Notes under the pieces: model-generated | The model's input: only the letters and a program-made list of their open reading frames with translations | Database searches by the model: none | What the model was told of the DNA's origin: nothing | From: Marmoricola sp. Leaf446 | GTDB taxonomy: Bacteria > Actinomycetota > Actinomycetes > Propionibacteriales > Nocardioidaceae | Assembly: GCF_001424755.1 (NCBI RefSeq) | Contig: NZ_LMRF01000005.1 | Location: forward strand, 1-64,000 | DNA: 64,000 nucleotides | Direction of reading: 5' to 3' | Made by a program: the position numbers and the translations under genes | Shown here: positions 11,361 through 19,448 of the stretch, one piece after another | Position numbering within the stretch: position 1 is the stretch's first letter | How the letters are laid out: each line of letters begins with the position of its first letter

Positions 11361-12470
11361 TCACGCCACCGCGCCGGCGCCGCCGGCGGGGTCGGCCAGG
11401 GCACGCACCACCGACCGCGCCGTGCGCACCAGGACACCGCGCCCCGCCCGGCCGGGGCCGGCACCGAGATCGATGGACTCGTCGAGCCCGCGCTGGTCCG
11501 ACATGGCGGCCAGCAGCGGGAGCCGCAGCAGCCGGGCGGCCGCCTCCGGGGTCACGCCGCCCGCCCCTCCCCTGGTCACCAGGTGGCGTCGGGGCAGCGG
11601 CTCGGGCAACCGGGCGGCCACGCGCGACGCCGCGCTCACCGCCGGGACGGTCAGCCGGGAGACCACCACGACGTGGTCGCAGCGCACCGTGGCCTCCTCC
11701 GCGACCGGGTCGGGGTGCCGGGGCAGGTCGACCACGACCGTGTCGAAGCCGCGACGCCCGGCGCTGAGCACCTCGCGGACCGCGAACGCCTGCAGCCGCC
11801 CACCCCGGTCCGGGGGCCAGGTCAGCACCGACAGGTCGCCCGACCTCGGCAGCGCCTCGCGCAGCGACCGTGCGCTCAGCCGGCCGGTGGTGCGGTGCAG
11901 CGCGTCCCACCGGATGCCGTCGGCGCCGTCGAGCCCCAGCACCCGGTCGAGCCCGGCCCCCAGCGGGTCGGCGTCGACCAGCAGCGTCGGGCCGAGCTCG
12001 GCGGCCGCCCGCGCGACCGCGGCGGCCAGCACGGTCGCCCCAGCGCCACCGCTGCCCCCGACCACCCCCACCGTCACGCCGGGCACGCCGCCCCCGTCGC
12101 CGACGTCGGTGAGCATCTCCACCAGCCAGGTCTCCGAGGCCGGCAGCTCGCTCACCGTCTCGGCGCCGAGGGCGAGGGCGTGCCGGAAGTGTCCGTCGTC
12201 GACCGGAGCCCGGCCGAGCAGGTGCACCCGCGGTCGCCGCGGGGGCCGGCAGTCGGCCAGCCCGGCGGCGCAGTCGGCCCCGACCAGCACGACCGAGGCC
12301 GCGGTCCAGGCTCGCAGCGCCTGCACCGAGTCGTGCACGACCAGCGGCACGACACCCGCGGCGGCGGCCAGCCGCTGCACGTCGGAGACCAGCAGGGGGT
12401 CGGCGGAGAGCAGCAGCGGGGACGCGTCCGGCCCGGAGGTCAGGGGCGGGGTCGGGTCCGAGGTGTCCAT
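11361..12470 (-). CDS. CpaE/TadZ-like P-loop protein (Rv3660c-like)
   Basis: A 369-residue protein. It has a receiver-like N-terminal half (about 20-120) and a MinD/ParA-type domain beginning VGVVGGSGGAGATVL (about 132-146), with LLVDADPLGAGLDRVLG after it. TadZ/CpaE proteins place the pilus machinery in the cell. The deviant Walker A lacks both lysines of the KGGxGK motif, so ATP hydrolysis is doubtful; I recall the mycobacterial homologue as similarly altered. It is the first gene of the tad operon. It starts at ATG 12470 without a clear ribosome site. Confidence 0.82.
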   Translation of the reverse strand: MDTSDPTPPLTSGPDASPLLLSADPLLVSDVQRLAAAAGVVPLVVHDSVQALRAWTAASVVLVGADCAAGLADCRPPRRPRVHLLGRAPVDDGHFRHALALGAETVSELPASETWLVEMLTDVGDGGGVPGVTVGVVGGSGGAGATVLAAAVARAAAELGPTLLVDADPLGAGLDRVLGLDGADGIRWDALHRTTGRLSARSLREALPRSGDLSVLTWPPDRGGRLQAFAVREVLSAGRRGFDTVVVDLPRHPDPVAEEATVRCDHVVVVSRLTVPAVSAASRVAARLPEPLPRRHLVTRGGAGGVTPEAAARLLRLPLLAAMSDQRGLDESIDLGAGPGRAGRGVLVRTARSVVRALADPAGGAGAVA

Positions 12471-12598
12471 GGCGCCAGCGTCCGCGCCGGGCCCGGCCCC
12501 CCGGAGGCACGGCCCCCGGCCTGTGGACGGACCACGTCGTCGCCGGGGCTGTGGACGCCAACTGGCGCGAACGGACCGGGACGAAAGGGATGTCCACC

Positions 12599-12604
12599 TA
12601 GACT
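12599..12604 (+). promoter_or_regulatory. Minus-10 hexamer for a leaderless mRNA
   Basis: TAGACT ends 6 bases before the ATG at 12611. That spacing puts the transcription start at or next to the start codon, so the phosphatase mRNA is probably leaderless. No clear -35 element is visible. Confidence 0.5.
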
Positions 12605-12610
12605 CGGCCC

Positions 12611-13405
12611 ATGAGCCCGGGCCCGACGGCCGCCTTCTTCGACCTCGACAAGACGATCATCGCCAAGTCGAGCACGCTCGCCTTCAGCCGGGAGTTCCAG
12701 GCGGGCGGGCTGATCAGTCGCGGGGCGGTGCTGCGGTCGGCGTACGCCCAGTTCAGCTATCTCGTCCTGGGGGCCGACCACGACCAGATGGAGCGGCTGC
12801 GCCAGTTCATGAGCCGGCTGAGCACCGGGTGGGACGTGCAGACCGTGCAGGAGATCGTGGCCGACGCGCTGCACAACATCGTCGACCCCCTGGTGTACGC
12901 CGAGGCGGTGCGCCTGATCGCCGAGCACCACCAGGCCGGCCACGACGTCATCATCGTCTCGACCAGCGGGTCGGAGGTGGTCGAGCCGATCGGGGCGATG
13001 CTGGGGGCCGACCACGTCGTCGCGACCCGCATGGAGGTCGCCGACGGTCGCTACACCGGCGGCATCACCTTCTACGCCTACGGCGAGAACAAGGCGATCG
13101 CCGTCCGGCAGCTCGCCGAGGAGCGCGGCTACGACCTGCGGCGCTGCCACGCCTACAGCGACTCCATCACCGACGAGCCCATGCTCAGCGCCGTGGGTCA
13201 CCCCTTCGCCGTCAACCCCGACCGCGAGCTGCGCCGGCTGGCGCAGCGGCGCGGCTGGCCGGTGCTGGTCTTCGACAAGCCGGTCGCGCTGCGCAGCCGG
13301 GTGCGGTTCCCGCCGGTGCGCCGCACGGCCGCGGCCGTGGGGGTCGTGGCGGTGCTGTCCGTCGGGGTGGTCGCGTGGCTCGGCGTACGCCGCCGCGACG
13401 CCTGA
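12611..13405 (+). CDS. HAD-IB family phosphatase with C-terminal membrane anchor (Rv3661-like)
   Basis: A 264-residue protein. The nucleophile motif FDLDKT places the catalytic aspartates at 11 and 13, and SDSITDEPML near 180 supplies the Mg2+-binding acidic pair. The family resembles SerB and is often annotated as a phosphoserine phosphatase, but the true substrate of this subgroup is not established. A C-terminal hydrophobic helix (about 236-258) followed by RRRDA suggests anchoring with the enzyme in the cytosol. It is divergent from the tad operon, the same arrangement as Rv3660c/Rv3661. Confidence 0.88.
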   Translation: MSPGPTAAFFDLDKTIIAKSSTLAFSREFQAGGLISRGAVLRSAYAQFSYLVLGADHDQMERLRQFMSRLSTGWDVQTVQEIVADALHNIVDPLVYAEAVRLIAEHHQAGHDVIIVSTSGSEVVEPIGAMLGADHVVATRMEVADGRYTGGITFYAYGENKAIAVRQLAEERGYDLRRCHAYSDSITDEPMLSAVGHPFAVNPDRELRRLAQRRGWPVLVFDKPVALRSRVRFPPVRRTAAAVGVVAVLSVGVVAWLGVRRRDA

Positions 13406-13450
13406 TCCGCCGCTGACCTGCGAACTCCTCGCCCGCCGGGAAGTCAAGCC

Positions 13451-13479
13451 TTGTGGCGCACGTCACGTCGGCGTACAAA
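13451..13479 (+). promoter_or_regulatory. Candidate promoter of the structured intergenic RNA
   Basis: TTGTGG at 13451-13456 and TACAAA at 13474-13479 are separated by 17 bases, the ideal housekeeping-sigma spacing. They match the consensus hexamers at 3 and 4 of 6 positions. A transcript would begin near 13486. No open reading frame with sensible coding character follows on this strand. Confidence 0.45.
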
Positions 13480-13485
13480 GGAGGA

Positions 13486-13690
13486 ACAACTCCACAGGAC
13501 CACACACGGCGCCGGTACCCACGCGGCGATCCCCCTTCCTACAGGGCGCAGGTCCCCCGGGCACGCCCGGAGGCCGCAGTTAGAGAGTGCACGCCTGGTA
13601 GCCATGGCGACGTGTGTCGAGCGGCATCGAGAACGCGTAGGACACAGCTACGCACTCCCGGTGCCGCTCACCTGTGTGCCGGTGCTGCTA
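13486..13690 (+). ncRNA. Candidate Ms1/MTS2823-like small RNA
   Basis: A 282-bp gap separates the Rv3661-like and Rv3662c-like genes, which is exactly where mycobacteria encode the abundant Ms1/MTS2823 RNA that binds core RNA polymerase. Two nested perfect helices are present: 13619-13626 with 13662-13669, and 13635-13640 with 13648-13653. They are separated by 8-base single-stranded segments on both sides, an open-bubble layout like that of 6S RNA. C-rich runs occur at about 13532 and 13553. Sequence homology was not tested, and the boundaries are estimated from the promoter and the downstream gene. Confidence 0.5.
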
Positions 13691-14434
13691 CCCGCGCAGC
13701 GGGCTGCTCTCGGCGCCCCGGGCCTGCGCCTCCGCGGCGTACAGCAGCCAGGCGTGCAGGCCGGACCGGCCGCCGGTGGCGTAGCCGCGCAGGTTGGACT
13801 CGTACTCCGCCCGCAGCGCGAGGTGGCCGGCCTCGGGGACGACGAGCGAGGCGGGGTCGACGCCACGCGCCACCAGGACCAGCCGCTCGGCGGCGCGGGC
13901 GACCAGGCCGTTGTGGGCCGAGAAGGGCGCGGCGCTGACGACCTCGGCGTGCACGAGCGCGGCGAGCAGCAGCGCGGGCACGCGCGTGGCCAGCACGGTC
14001 CGGCCCAGCGAGCGGAGCCGCTCGGCCGCCTCGGGCGAGACCGGGCGGCCGGGGTCGGGGGCGCCGGTGAGGGCGTGGACCCGGGCCAGCGCCTGCAGCG
14101 GGGCCTGGCCCAGCACGGGGACGAGCGAGAGCAGCTCGGTGCTGACCCGGACCGCCGCGGCGGCGACGTCGTCGCCGGTGCCGTCGCGGACCTCCTCGAG
14201 GGTGGAGGTCGACCCCGCGAGCGCCGCGCTCGCGTGCGCCCCGCGCAGCAGCGACTCCGCGGTCTGCGCCGGGGTGCTGCGCCGCAGGCCGCGGTCGCGC
14301 AGGAGCGCGTCGATGCCGTCGCGGGTCGAGGCGAAGCCCGACGGCACGCCCTCGAGACCGGTCAGCCACTCCAGGGGGTCCGGCGAGCCGGTCGCGGTGC
14401 GGGACGAGGGGGGCTCGGGGGGGACGGGGGACAC
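13688..14434 (-). CDS. Degenerate Fic-fold protein (Rv3662c-like)
   Basis: A 248-residue protein without membrane segments. The stretch VHAEVVSAAPFSAHNGLVAR (161-180) lines up with the Fic active-site helix and loop HxFx(D/E)GNGRxxR. Phe171, Asn175, Gly176 and Arg180 are kept, but the catalytic His is Ala169, the acidic residue is Ala173 and the first Arg is Leu177. An STSTLEE segment at 75-81 sits where Fic inhibitory helices place (S/T)xxxE. It is therefore probably not an AMP-transferase. It is convergent with the RNA candidate and the HAD gene. The role is unknown. Confidence 0.7.
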   Translation of the reverse strand: MSPVPPEPPSSRTATGSPDPLEWLTGLEGVPSGFASTRDGIDALLRDRGLRRSTPAQTAESLLRGAHASAALAGSTSTLEEVRDGTGDDVAAAAVRVSTELLSLVPVLGQAPLQALARVHALTGAPDPGRPVSPEAAERLRSLGRTVLATRVPALLLAALVHAEVVSAAPFSAHNGLVARAAERLVLVARGVDPASLVVPEAGHLALRAEYESNLRGYATGGRSGLHAWLLYAAEAQARGAESSPLRG

Positions 14435-14445
14435 GGCGGTGAGGG

Positions 14446-14451
14446 TATCTT
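14446..14451 (+). promoter_or_regulatory. Minus-10 hexamer TATCTT upstream of a leaderless ORF
   Basis: TATCTT ends 9 bases before the ATG at 14461 and lies in the 26-bp gap between divergent genes. There is no ribosome binding site, so leaderless or near-leaderless expression is likely. Confidence 0.45.
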
Positions 14452-14460
14452 CGGCGCAGC

Positions 14461-15336
14461 ATGAGCGAGCCGACCCCCAGCCCCGCGACGTCGTTCGGCT
14501 CCGTGGCCGACGCCTACGACCGCGCCCGGCCGTCCTACCCCGACGACGCGGTCGCGTGGCTCACCGGCGGCGGTCGCGCCCACGTCGTCGAGCTCGGTGC
14601 CGGGACCGGCAAGCTGACCGAGGTGCTGCACCGCGGCGGCCACCACGTGCTGGCCACCGAGCCGCTGCTGCCGATGCTCGCGCGGCTGGGCCAGCGGGTG
14701 GCGGTGCCCCACGCCGCCGCGGCCGCCGAGGCGATCCCGGTCCGGTCGCGCTCGGTCGACGTCGTGGCGTGCGGCCAGTCCTTCCACTGGTTCGACGCCG
14801 AGCGGGCGCTGCCCGAGATCGCGCGCGTGCTGCGACCGGGCGGCGTGATCGGCCTGGTCTGGAACACCTACGACACCTCCATCCCCTGGGTACGCCGGCT
14901 GAAGCGACTGCTCAGCCCGGCCTCGGACCGCGACGGCGAGCTGCCCACCCCGGCCCTGCTCGAGAGCCCCTACTTCGGGTTCGTGGAGGAGAAGCGCTTC
15001 CGCTTCTGGCAGTCGCACACCGCCCGGTCGCTCGAGGAGCTCGCCCGCTCGGTCTCCCACGTCGCGACGATGTCCGCGAGCGCGCGGGAGCGCACGCTGG
15101 CCGAGGTGGCGAGCCTGTACGACGGCTACGGCCGGGGTCACGACGGCATGCAGCTGCCCTGGGTGACGAGGTGCTTCCGGGCCGTCGTACGCCACCAGGA
15201 CCTGCCGCCCGAGCCCAGCCACGCCCCCGTCGACCACGACGCCGCCCCGCCCGGCCTGGAGGACCAGGACGCCGCCCGGCCCGCCGACCGCCGCCCGCCG
15301 GAGGACCCCGGCATGCAGCTGATCGACTTCCGGTAG
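14461..15336 (+). CDS. Class I SAM-dependent methyltransferase (Methyltransf_11 type)
   Basis: A 291-residue protein with the SAM-binding motif VVELGAGTGKLTEVL (about 42-56), acidic residue TE at about 71, and the FHWF and LRPGGVIGLVWN motifs of small-molecule methyltransferases. The last 40 residues are charged and proline-rich, and look disordered. The substrate is not evident. The stop codon lies 6 bases before the sensor kinase gene, so it may be cotranscribed with the two-component system, but a functional link is not known. Confidence 0.82.
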   Translation: MSEPTPSPATSFGSVADAYDRARPSYPDDAVAWLTGGGRAHVVELGAGTGKLTEVLHRGGHHVLATEPLLPMLARLGQRVAVPHAAAAAEAIPVRSRSVDVVACGQSFHWFDAERALPEIARVLRPGGVIGLVWNTYDTSIPWVRRLKRLLSPASDRDGELPTPALLESPYFGFVEEKRFRFWQSHTARSLEELARSVSHVATMSASARERTLAEVASLYDGYGRGHDGMQLPWVTRCFRAVVRHQDLPPEPSHAPVDHDAAPPGLEDQDAARPADRRPPEDPGMQLIDFR

Positions 15337-15342
15337 GCCGCC

Positions 15343-16473
15343 GTGGTGCTCGACGGCCTCCGCAGCCGCTGGTGGCGCACCCGCCAGCTCGGCACCGACG
15401 CCGACCACGCCACCTTCCGCACCCTGCACACCGCCTCGCTCGCCTCCCCCGCCCTGCGGCGCGGGCTGACGGCCGAGACGGCCGACCGGGCGCTGCGCCA
15501 CCTGCGCGGGCTGCTCGGCACCGCGGCGGTGGCGCTCGCCGACACCGACACCCTCCTGGGGTACGACGGCCTCTCGACCCACCACACCGCGCAGGCGCGG
15601 GCGCTCGCCGCCCGGGCGGTCGCCGCGAGCGCGACCGTGGTGGCCGGTCGGGCCGAGCTGGCCTGCGACACCGAGGGCTGCCTGGTCGGGCACGCCATCG
15701 CGACGCCGCTGGTCATCGACGACCGGGTCGCGGGCGCGTTGGTCGCGCTGGCGGGGGCCCCGTCGGCCAGCCTGCTGCGGGCGACCGAGGAGGTGGCCAG
15801 CTGGGTGTCGGGGCAGCTGGAGCTGGCCGAGCTCGACGAGCAGCGGCACCGCCTGGCCCGCGCCGAGGTGCGGGCGCTGCGGGCCCAGATCAGCCCCCAC
15901 TTCATCTACAACTCCCTCGGCGCGATCGCGTCCTTCGTGCGCACCGACCCCGACCGGGCGCGCGAGCTGCTGCTGGAGTTCGCCGACTTCACCCGCTACT
16001 CCTTCCGCCAGCACGGCGAGTTCACGACGCTCACCGAGGAGCTGCGCTCGGTCGAGCGCTACCTGCTGCTCGAGCAGGCGCGCTTCGGGGAGCGACTCCG
16101 GGTGGTGCTGCAGGTGGCGCCAGAGGTGCTTGGCGTGACCATCCCCTTCCTGTGCCTACAGCCCCTGGTCGAGAACGCCGTGCAGCACGGCCTCGAGCGC
16201 GAGGGTGGCGGGGTCATCACCATCGTGGCCCGCGACGCCGACCGCGAGTGCCTGATCTCGATCGAGGACGACGGTGCCGGGCAGGACCCCGAGCGCATCC
16301 GCGCGGTGCTGGCGGGCGAGGCGGCGGGTGACTCCGTCGGACTCGCCAACGTCGACGAGAGACTGCGCACCACGTTCGGCGACGACTACGGTCTCGTCGT
16401 GGAGACCGCACCGGGAGCCGGCACGAGGGTGCTCGTCCGCGTGCCCAAGTTCGCCCCCGGCCTGACCCCGTGA
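15343..16473 (+). CDS. LytS-type sensor histidine kinase
   Basis: A 376-residue protein. A GAF-like N-terminal domain (about 40-170) with a Cys pair near DTEGCLVG precedes a coiled segment. The His_kinase domain follows, with RAQISPHFIYNSL and phosphoacceptor His186, then HATPase with N box LVENAVQHG (about 275) and glycine boxes DDGAG and GLANVDERL. No transmembrane helix is present, so it senses a cytosolic signal. It is coupled to the LytTR regulator (8-base gap). The operon runs on into a small membrane protein and an SSS symporter, suggesting control of carboxylate uptake. Confidence 0.92.
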   Translation: MVLDGLRSRWWRTRQLGTDADHATFRTLHTASLASPALRRGLTAETADRALRHLRGLLGTAAVALADTDTLLGYDGLSTHHTAQARALAARAVAASATVVAGRAELACDTEGCLVGHAIATPLVIDDRVAGALVALAGAPSASLLRATEEVASWVSGQLELAELDEQRHRLARAEVRALRAQISPHFIYNSLGAIASFVRTDPDRARELLLEFADFTRYSFRQHGEFTTLTEELRSVERYLLLEQARFGERLRVVLQVAPEVLGVTIPFLCLQPLVENAVQHGLEREGGGVITIVARDADRECLISIEDDGAGQDPERIRAVLAGEAAGDSVGLANVDERLRTTFGDDYGLVVETAPGAGTRVLVRVPKFAPGLTP

Positions 16474-16480
16474 GCCCGCC

Positions 16481-17278
16481 GTGACCACGCCCGCGGGCAC
16501 CCCGGGACCGCCCGCCGACGACCGGCCGCTGGCGGTGCTCGTCATCGACGACGAGCGCCCGGCCCTCGACGAGCTGACCTGGCTGCTGCGCCGCGACCCG
16601 CGCGTCGGCGAGGTCCACGCCACCGACTCCCCCACCGACGCGCTGCGGCTGCTGCGCCAGCTCGAGGTGGACGCGGTGTTCCTCGACGTGCAGATGCCCG
16701 GGCTGTCCGGCATCGACCTCGCCCAGGTGCTCGCGCAGTTCCGCTCCCCGCCCGCCACGGTGTTCGTCACCGCCCACGACGAGCACGCGGTCGAGGCCTT
16801 CGACCTCCACGCCGTCGACTACGTCCTGAAGCCGGTGCGCGAGCAGCGCCTCGCCGAGGCCGTGCGCCGCGTGGTCGCCGCCGTGCGCGCCGAGCCGGTC
16901 GCCGCCGATCCGGGCGAGGAGCAGGTGGCCGTCGAGCGCGGCGGCGTGACCCGCTTCGTGGCCGTCTCCCGGATCCGCCACGTGGAGGCCGAGGGCGACT
17001 ACGCCCGGCTGCACGTCGACGGCGAGAGCCACCTGGTCCGCACGCCGCTCTCCCAGCTCGAGCAGGACTGGTCGGCCGTCGGCTTCGTCCGGATCCACCG
17101 CTCACGGCTGGTCAACACGGCGTACGTCGAGGAGCTGCACGTCGACGCCGGCCGCTGCTGGGTCGTCGTGGACGGCGCCGACCTCCAGGTCAGCCGGCGC
17201 CACACCCGCGAGCTGCGCGACCTGCTCGTGCGGCGCGGCCGACCGCGCAGCAGCCCGACCCCCGGCGACCCGTCGTGA
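16481..17278 (+). CDS. LytTR-family response regulator
   Basis: A 265-residue protein. The receiver domain (about 16-130) has the acidic pair DD in VLVIDDE, phosphoacceptor Asp69 in VFLDVQMPG, Thr in VFVTAHD and Lys in VLKPV. A LytTR DNA-binding domain (about 150-245) contains EAEGDYARLH and the FVRIHRSRLVN block. It is the partner of the preceding LytS kinase. It starts at GTG 16481. The stop overlaps the next gene start as GTGA, so regulator and membrane protein are translationally coupled. Candidate targets are the downstream transporter genes. Confidence 0.93.
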   Translation: MTTPAGTPGPPADDRPLAVLVIDDERPALDELTWLLRRDPRVGEVHATDSPTDALRLLRQLEVDAVFLDVQMPGLSGIDLAQVLAQFRSPPATVFVTAHDEHAVEAFDLHAVDYVLKPVREQRLAEAVRRVVAAVRAEPVAADPGEEQVAVERGGVTRFVAVSRIRHVEAEGDYARLHVDGESHLVRTPLSQLEQDWSAVGFVRIHRSRLVNTAYVEELHVDAGRCWVVVDGADLQVSRRHTRELRDLLVRRGRPRSSPTPGDPS

Positions 17279-17685
17279 CCGAGCACCCCGACCGGACCGA
17301 GCAGACCGAGCGCGCCGAGCGCGCCGAGCGGGTCAGGGTGACCAGTCCCCGCACCGGTCGGTCCCGGCAGCGTCCCCGCCCGACGCCCGCCTCGGAGATG
17401 GAGGCGCAGAGCGAGCTGGGCGAGATCTACCTCCGCACCCTGCTCCGCGCCCAGCTCCGCCTCGGCCTGGGGGTGCTGCTGGCGCTCGGCCTGACCGTCG
17501 GAGCGCTCCCGCTGCTGTTCGTGCTGGTGCCGTGGCTGACCCGCGCCCAGCTGCTGGGGATGCCGGTCTCGTGGGGCCTGCTGGCCTTCGGCTGCTACCC
17601 CGTGCTGGTGCTGCTGGCCTGGCGCTACGTCCGGCTGGCCGAGCGCAACGAGCGCGCCTTCGCCCGCGTCGTCGAGCGGTCCTGA
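17275..17685 (+). CDS. Small two-helix membrane protein of the symporter operon
   Basis: A 136-residue protein. The first 45 residues are charged and low in complexity (repeats of TERAERAER), followed by EMEAQSELGEIYLRTLLRAQLRLG and two hydrophobic helices (about 62-84 and 97-117). The layout is like the DUF485/DUF4212 partners that accompany SSS symporters, but the sequence is too divergent for me to assign it firmly. It sits immediately before a symporter gene (3-base gap), which supports a role as an accessory subunit. Confidence 0.75.
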   Translation: MTEHPDRTEQTERAERAERVRVTSPRTGRSRQRPRPTPASEMEAQSELGEIYLRTLLRAQLRLGLGVLLALGLTVGALPLLFVLVPWLTRAQLLGMPVSWGLLAFGCYPVLVLLAWRYVRLAERNERAFARVVERS

Positions 17686-17688
17686 CCC

Positions 17689-19215
17689 GTGCTCGACGAC
17701 ACGGGCACCGTGCTGGGGCTGCTCTCGGTCCTGCTCGTCTCGGTCGCCACGCTCGCGATCGGCAGCTGGGGGCTCCGGCTGTCGCGCACGACCTCGGACT
17801 TCTTCGTCGCCTCACGGTCGGTGCGGCCCCGCCTCAACGGCTTCGCGATCAGCGGGGAGTACCTCTCCGGCGCGTCCTTTCTCGGCATCGCCGGGCTGGT
17901 GCTCAGCAACGGCGCCGAGATGCTGTGGTACCCCGTCGGCTGGACGGCCGGCTACCTCGTCCTGCTCTGCCTGGTCGCGGCCCCGCTGCGCCGCTCGGGC
18001 GCCTACACGCTGCCCGACTTCGCGGAGGCCAGGCTGCACTCGCGCGGCGTACGACGGGCCTCGGCGCTGCTCGTGGTGGTGATCGGCTTCCTCTACCTGA
18101 TGCCGCAGTTCCAGGGCGCCGGCGTCGCGCTGGAGACCACGACCGGGCTCCCCCCGTGGGCCGGCGGGCTGGCCGTGGCCGTCGTGGTGCTGCTCAACGT
18201 GCTGGCCGGCGGGATGCGCTCGGTCACCTTCGTGCAGGCCTTCCAGTACTGGCTCAAGCTCACCGCGCTGCTGCTCCCCCTGGTCTTCCTCGTGCTGGTG
18301 TGGCTCGGCGACGGCGGCCGATCGCCGGCCGACCCGGGCCTGGTCAGCGCCGGCGTCGACGGCCTGGCCTGGGCCGACCCGATCGACTTCGCGGGCGACC
18401 ACCCGCTCTACTCGACCTACTCCCTCATGGTCGCGACCTTCCTCGGCGTGATGGGCCTGCCCCACGTGGTGGTCCGCTACTACACCAACCCCGACGGCCG
18501 CGCCGCCCGGCAGACGACGCTGGCGGTGCTCGCGCTGCTCGGCGCGTTCTACGTGCTGCCGCCGGTCTACGGCGCGCTCGGCCGGCTCTACGCGCCCGGC
18601 CTCGCGGCGTCCGGCAGCGACTCGGTGGTGCTGGCCCTGCCCGGCGTCATGGTCGGCGGGCTCGGCGGCGACCTGCTGACCGCGCTGCTCACGGCCGGCG
18701 CGTTCGCGGCCTTCCTGGCCACCTCGTCGGGGCTGACGGTGGCCGTGGCCGGCGTCCTCACCCAGGACGTCACCTCGCGCCGGCTCGAGGGCGTGACCGG
18801 CTTCCGGGTCTCGGCCGTGGTGGCGGTCGTGGTGCCCTACCTGCTCTCGCTCGTGACCCGCGAGGTCGGCGTGGCCACGGTCGTCGGGCTGGCCTTCGCG
18901 ATGGCGGCGGCGACCTTCTGCCCGCTGCTGCTGCTCGGCATCTGGTGGCGCGGGCTGACCGCGCGGGGGGCGGTGGCCGGTCTCGTCGCCGGCGGCCTGC
19001 TGACCGGTGCCGCAGTGGTGGACAACCTGGTCGTCGACCGCACCGGGGGCTGGATCGCCTCGCTCGTCGGCCAGCCCGCGGCGTGGGCGGTGCCCCTGGC
19101 CTTCCTCACGATGGTCGTGGTCTCGCGGCTGACCCGGTCGCAGGTGCCCGCCCACACCTCGCGGTTCCTGGTCCGGCTGCACACCCCGGAGACCGTCCGG
19201 GTCGACCAGGGCTGA
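17689..19215 (+). CDS. SSS-family cation:solute symporter (ActP-like)
   Basis: A 508-residue membrane protein of the sodium:solute symporter family with about 13 predicted helices. The typical N-terminal run SRTTSDFFVASRSV then SGEYLSGASFLGIAGL marks the acetate/monocarboxylate branch. GLPHVVVRYYTNPDGRAAR in the middle is also characteristic of ActP. Acetate, pyruvate or a similar acid is the probable substrate. It is the last gene of the lytS-lytTR operon, followed by a perfect palindrome. A second paralogue starts at 19898, so the cell has two related uptake systems side by side. Confidence 0.88.
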   Translation: MLDDTGTVLGLLSVLLVSVATLAIGSWGLRLSRTTSDFFVASRSVRPRLNGFAISGEYLSGASFLGIAGLVLSNGAEMLWYPVGWTAGYLVLLCLVAAPLRRSGAYTLPDFAEARLHSRGVRRASALLVVVIGFLYLMPQFQGAGVALETTTGLPPWAGGLAVAVVVLLNVLAGGMRSVTFVQAFQYWLKLTALLLPLVFLVLVWLGDGGRSPADPGLVSAGVDGLAWADPIDFAGDHPLYSTYSLMVATFLGVMGLPHVVVRYYTNPDGRAARQTTLAVLALLGAFYVLPPVYGALGRLYAPGLAASGSDSVVLALPGVMVGGLGGDLLTALLTAGAFAAFLATSSGLTVAVAGVLTQDVTSRRLEGVTGFRVSAVVAVVVPYLLSLVTREVGVATVVGLAFAMAAATFCPLLLLGIWWRGLTARGAVAGLVAGGLLTGAAVVDNLVVDRTGGWIASLVGQPAAWAVPLAFLTMVVVSRLTRSQVPAHTSRFLVRLHTPETVRVDQG

Positions 19216-19236
19216 GCGGCCCTCGACGAACGCTCA

Positions 19237-19264
19237 GGAGACCGTGGCACGTGCCACGGTCTCC
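19237..19264 (+). terminator. 28-bp perfect palindrome after the first symporter gene
   Basis: GGAGACCGTGGCAC at 19237-19250 is followed directly by its exact reverse complement at 19251-19264. The hairpin begins 22 bases past the stop codon and is the probable end of the two-component/symporter transcript. No U-tract follows. Confidence 0.7.
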
Positions 19265-19395
19265 GGAGTCCCCGCACCTCTCGAGCCGCCCGACGGCCGA
19301 CCGTTCGTCGTACGACCCCGACCGTTCACCGACGCGCCCGCCCGTCTGCCGCACGCCCGGCCGGGAGGCTCGCCCGGTCCCCGCCCCCGTGCGAG

Positions 19396-19411
19396 CGTGA
19401 CGGCGATCACA
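19396..19411 (+). promoter_or_regulatory. CRP-type operator upstream of the DUF485-actP operon
   Basis: CGTGACGGCGATCACA carries the palindrome GTGA-N6-TCAC, the core recognised by Crp/GlxR proteins of actinobacteria (consensus TGTGA-N6-TCACA, as I know it). It lies 38-53 bp before the start codon. A Crp gene is encoded at 29752. The other 130 bases of this 233-bp gap show nothing else clear. Confidence 0.65.
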
Positions 19412-19448
19412 GCCCCGTCCCCACGCCTGCGCAGAAGGGTGCCCACCC

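Noticed and set aside
12471-12610. 6C-type small RNA between the CpaE-like and HAD genes, as in M. tuberculosis B11
   Set aside because: C-runs such as GGCCCCCCGG are present, but I could not find the two C-loop hairpins of the 6C class. The divergent gap is short and is better used by the leaderless promoter.
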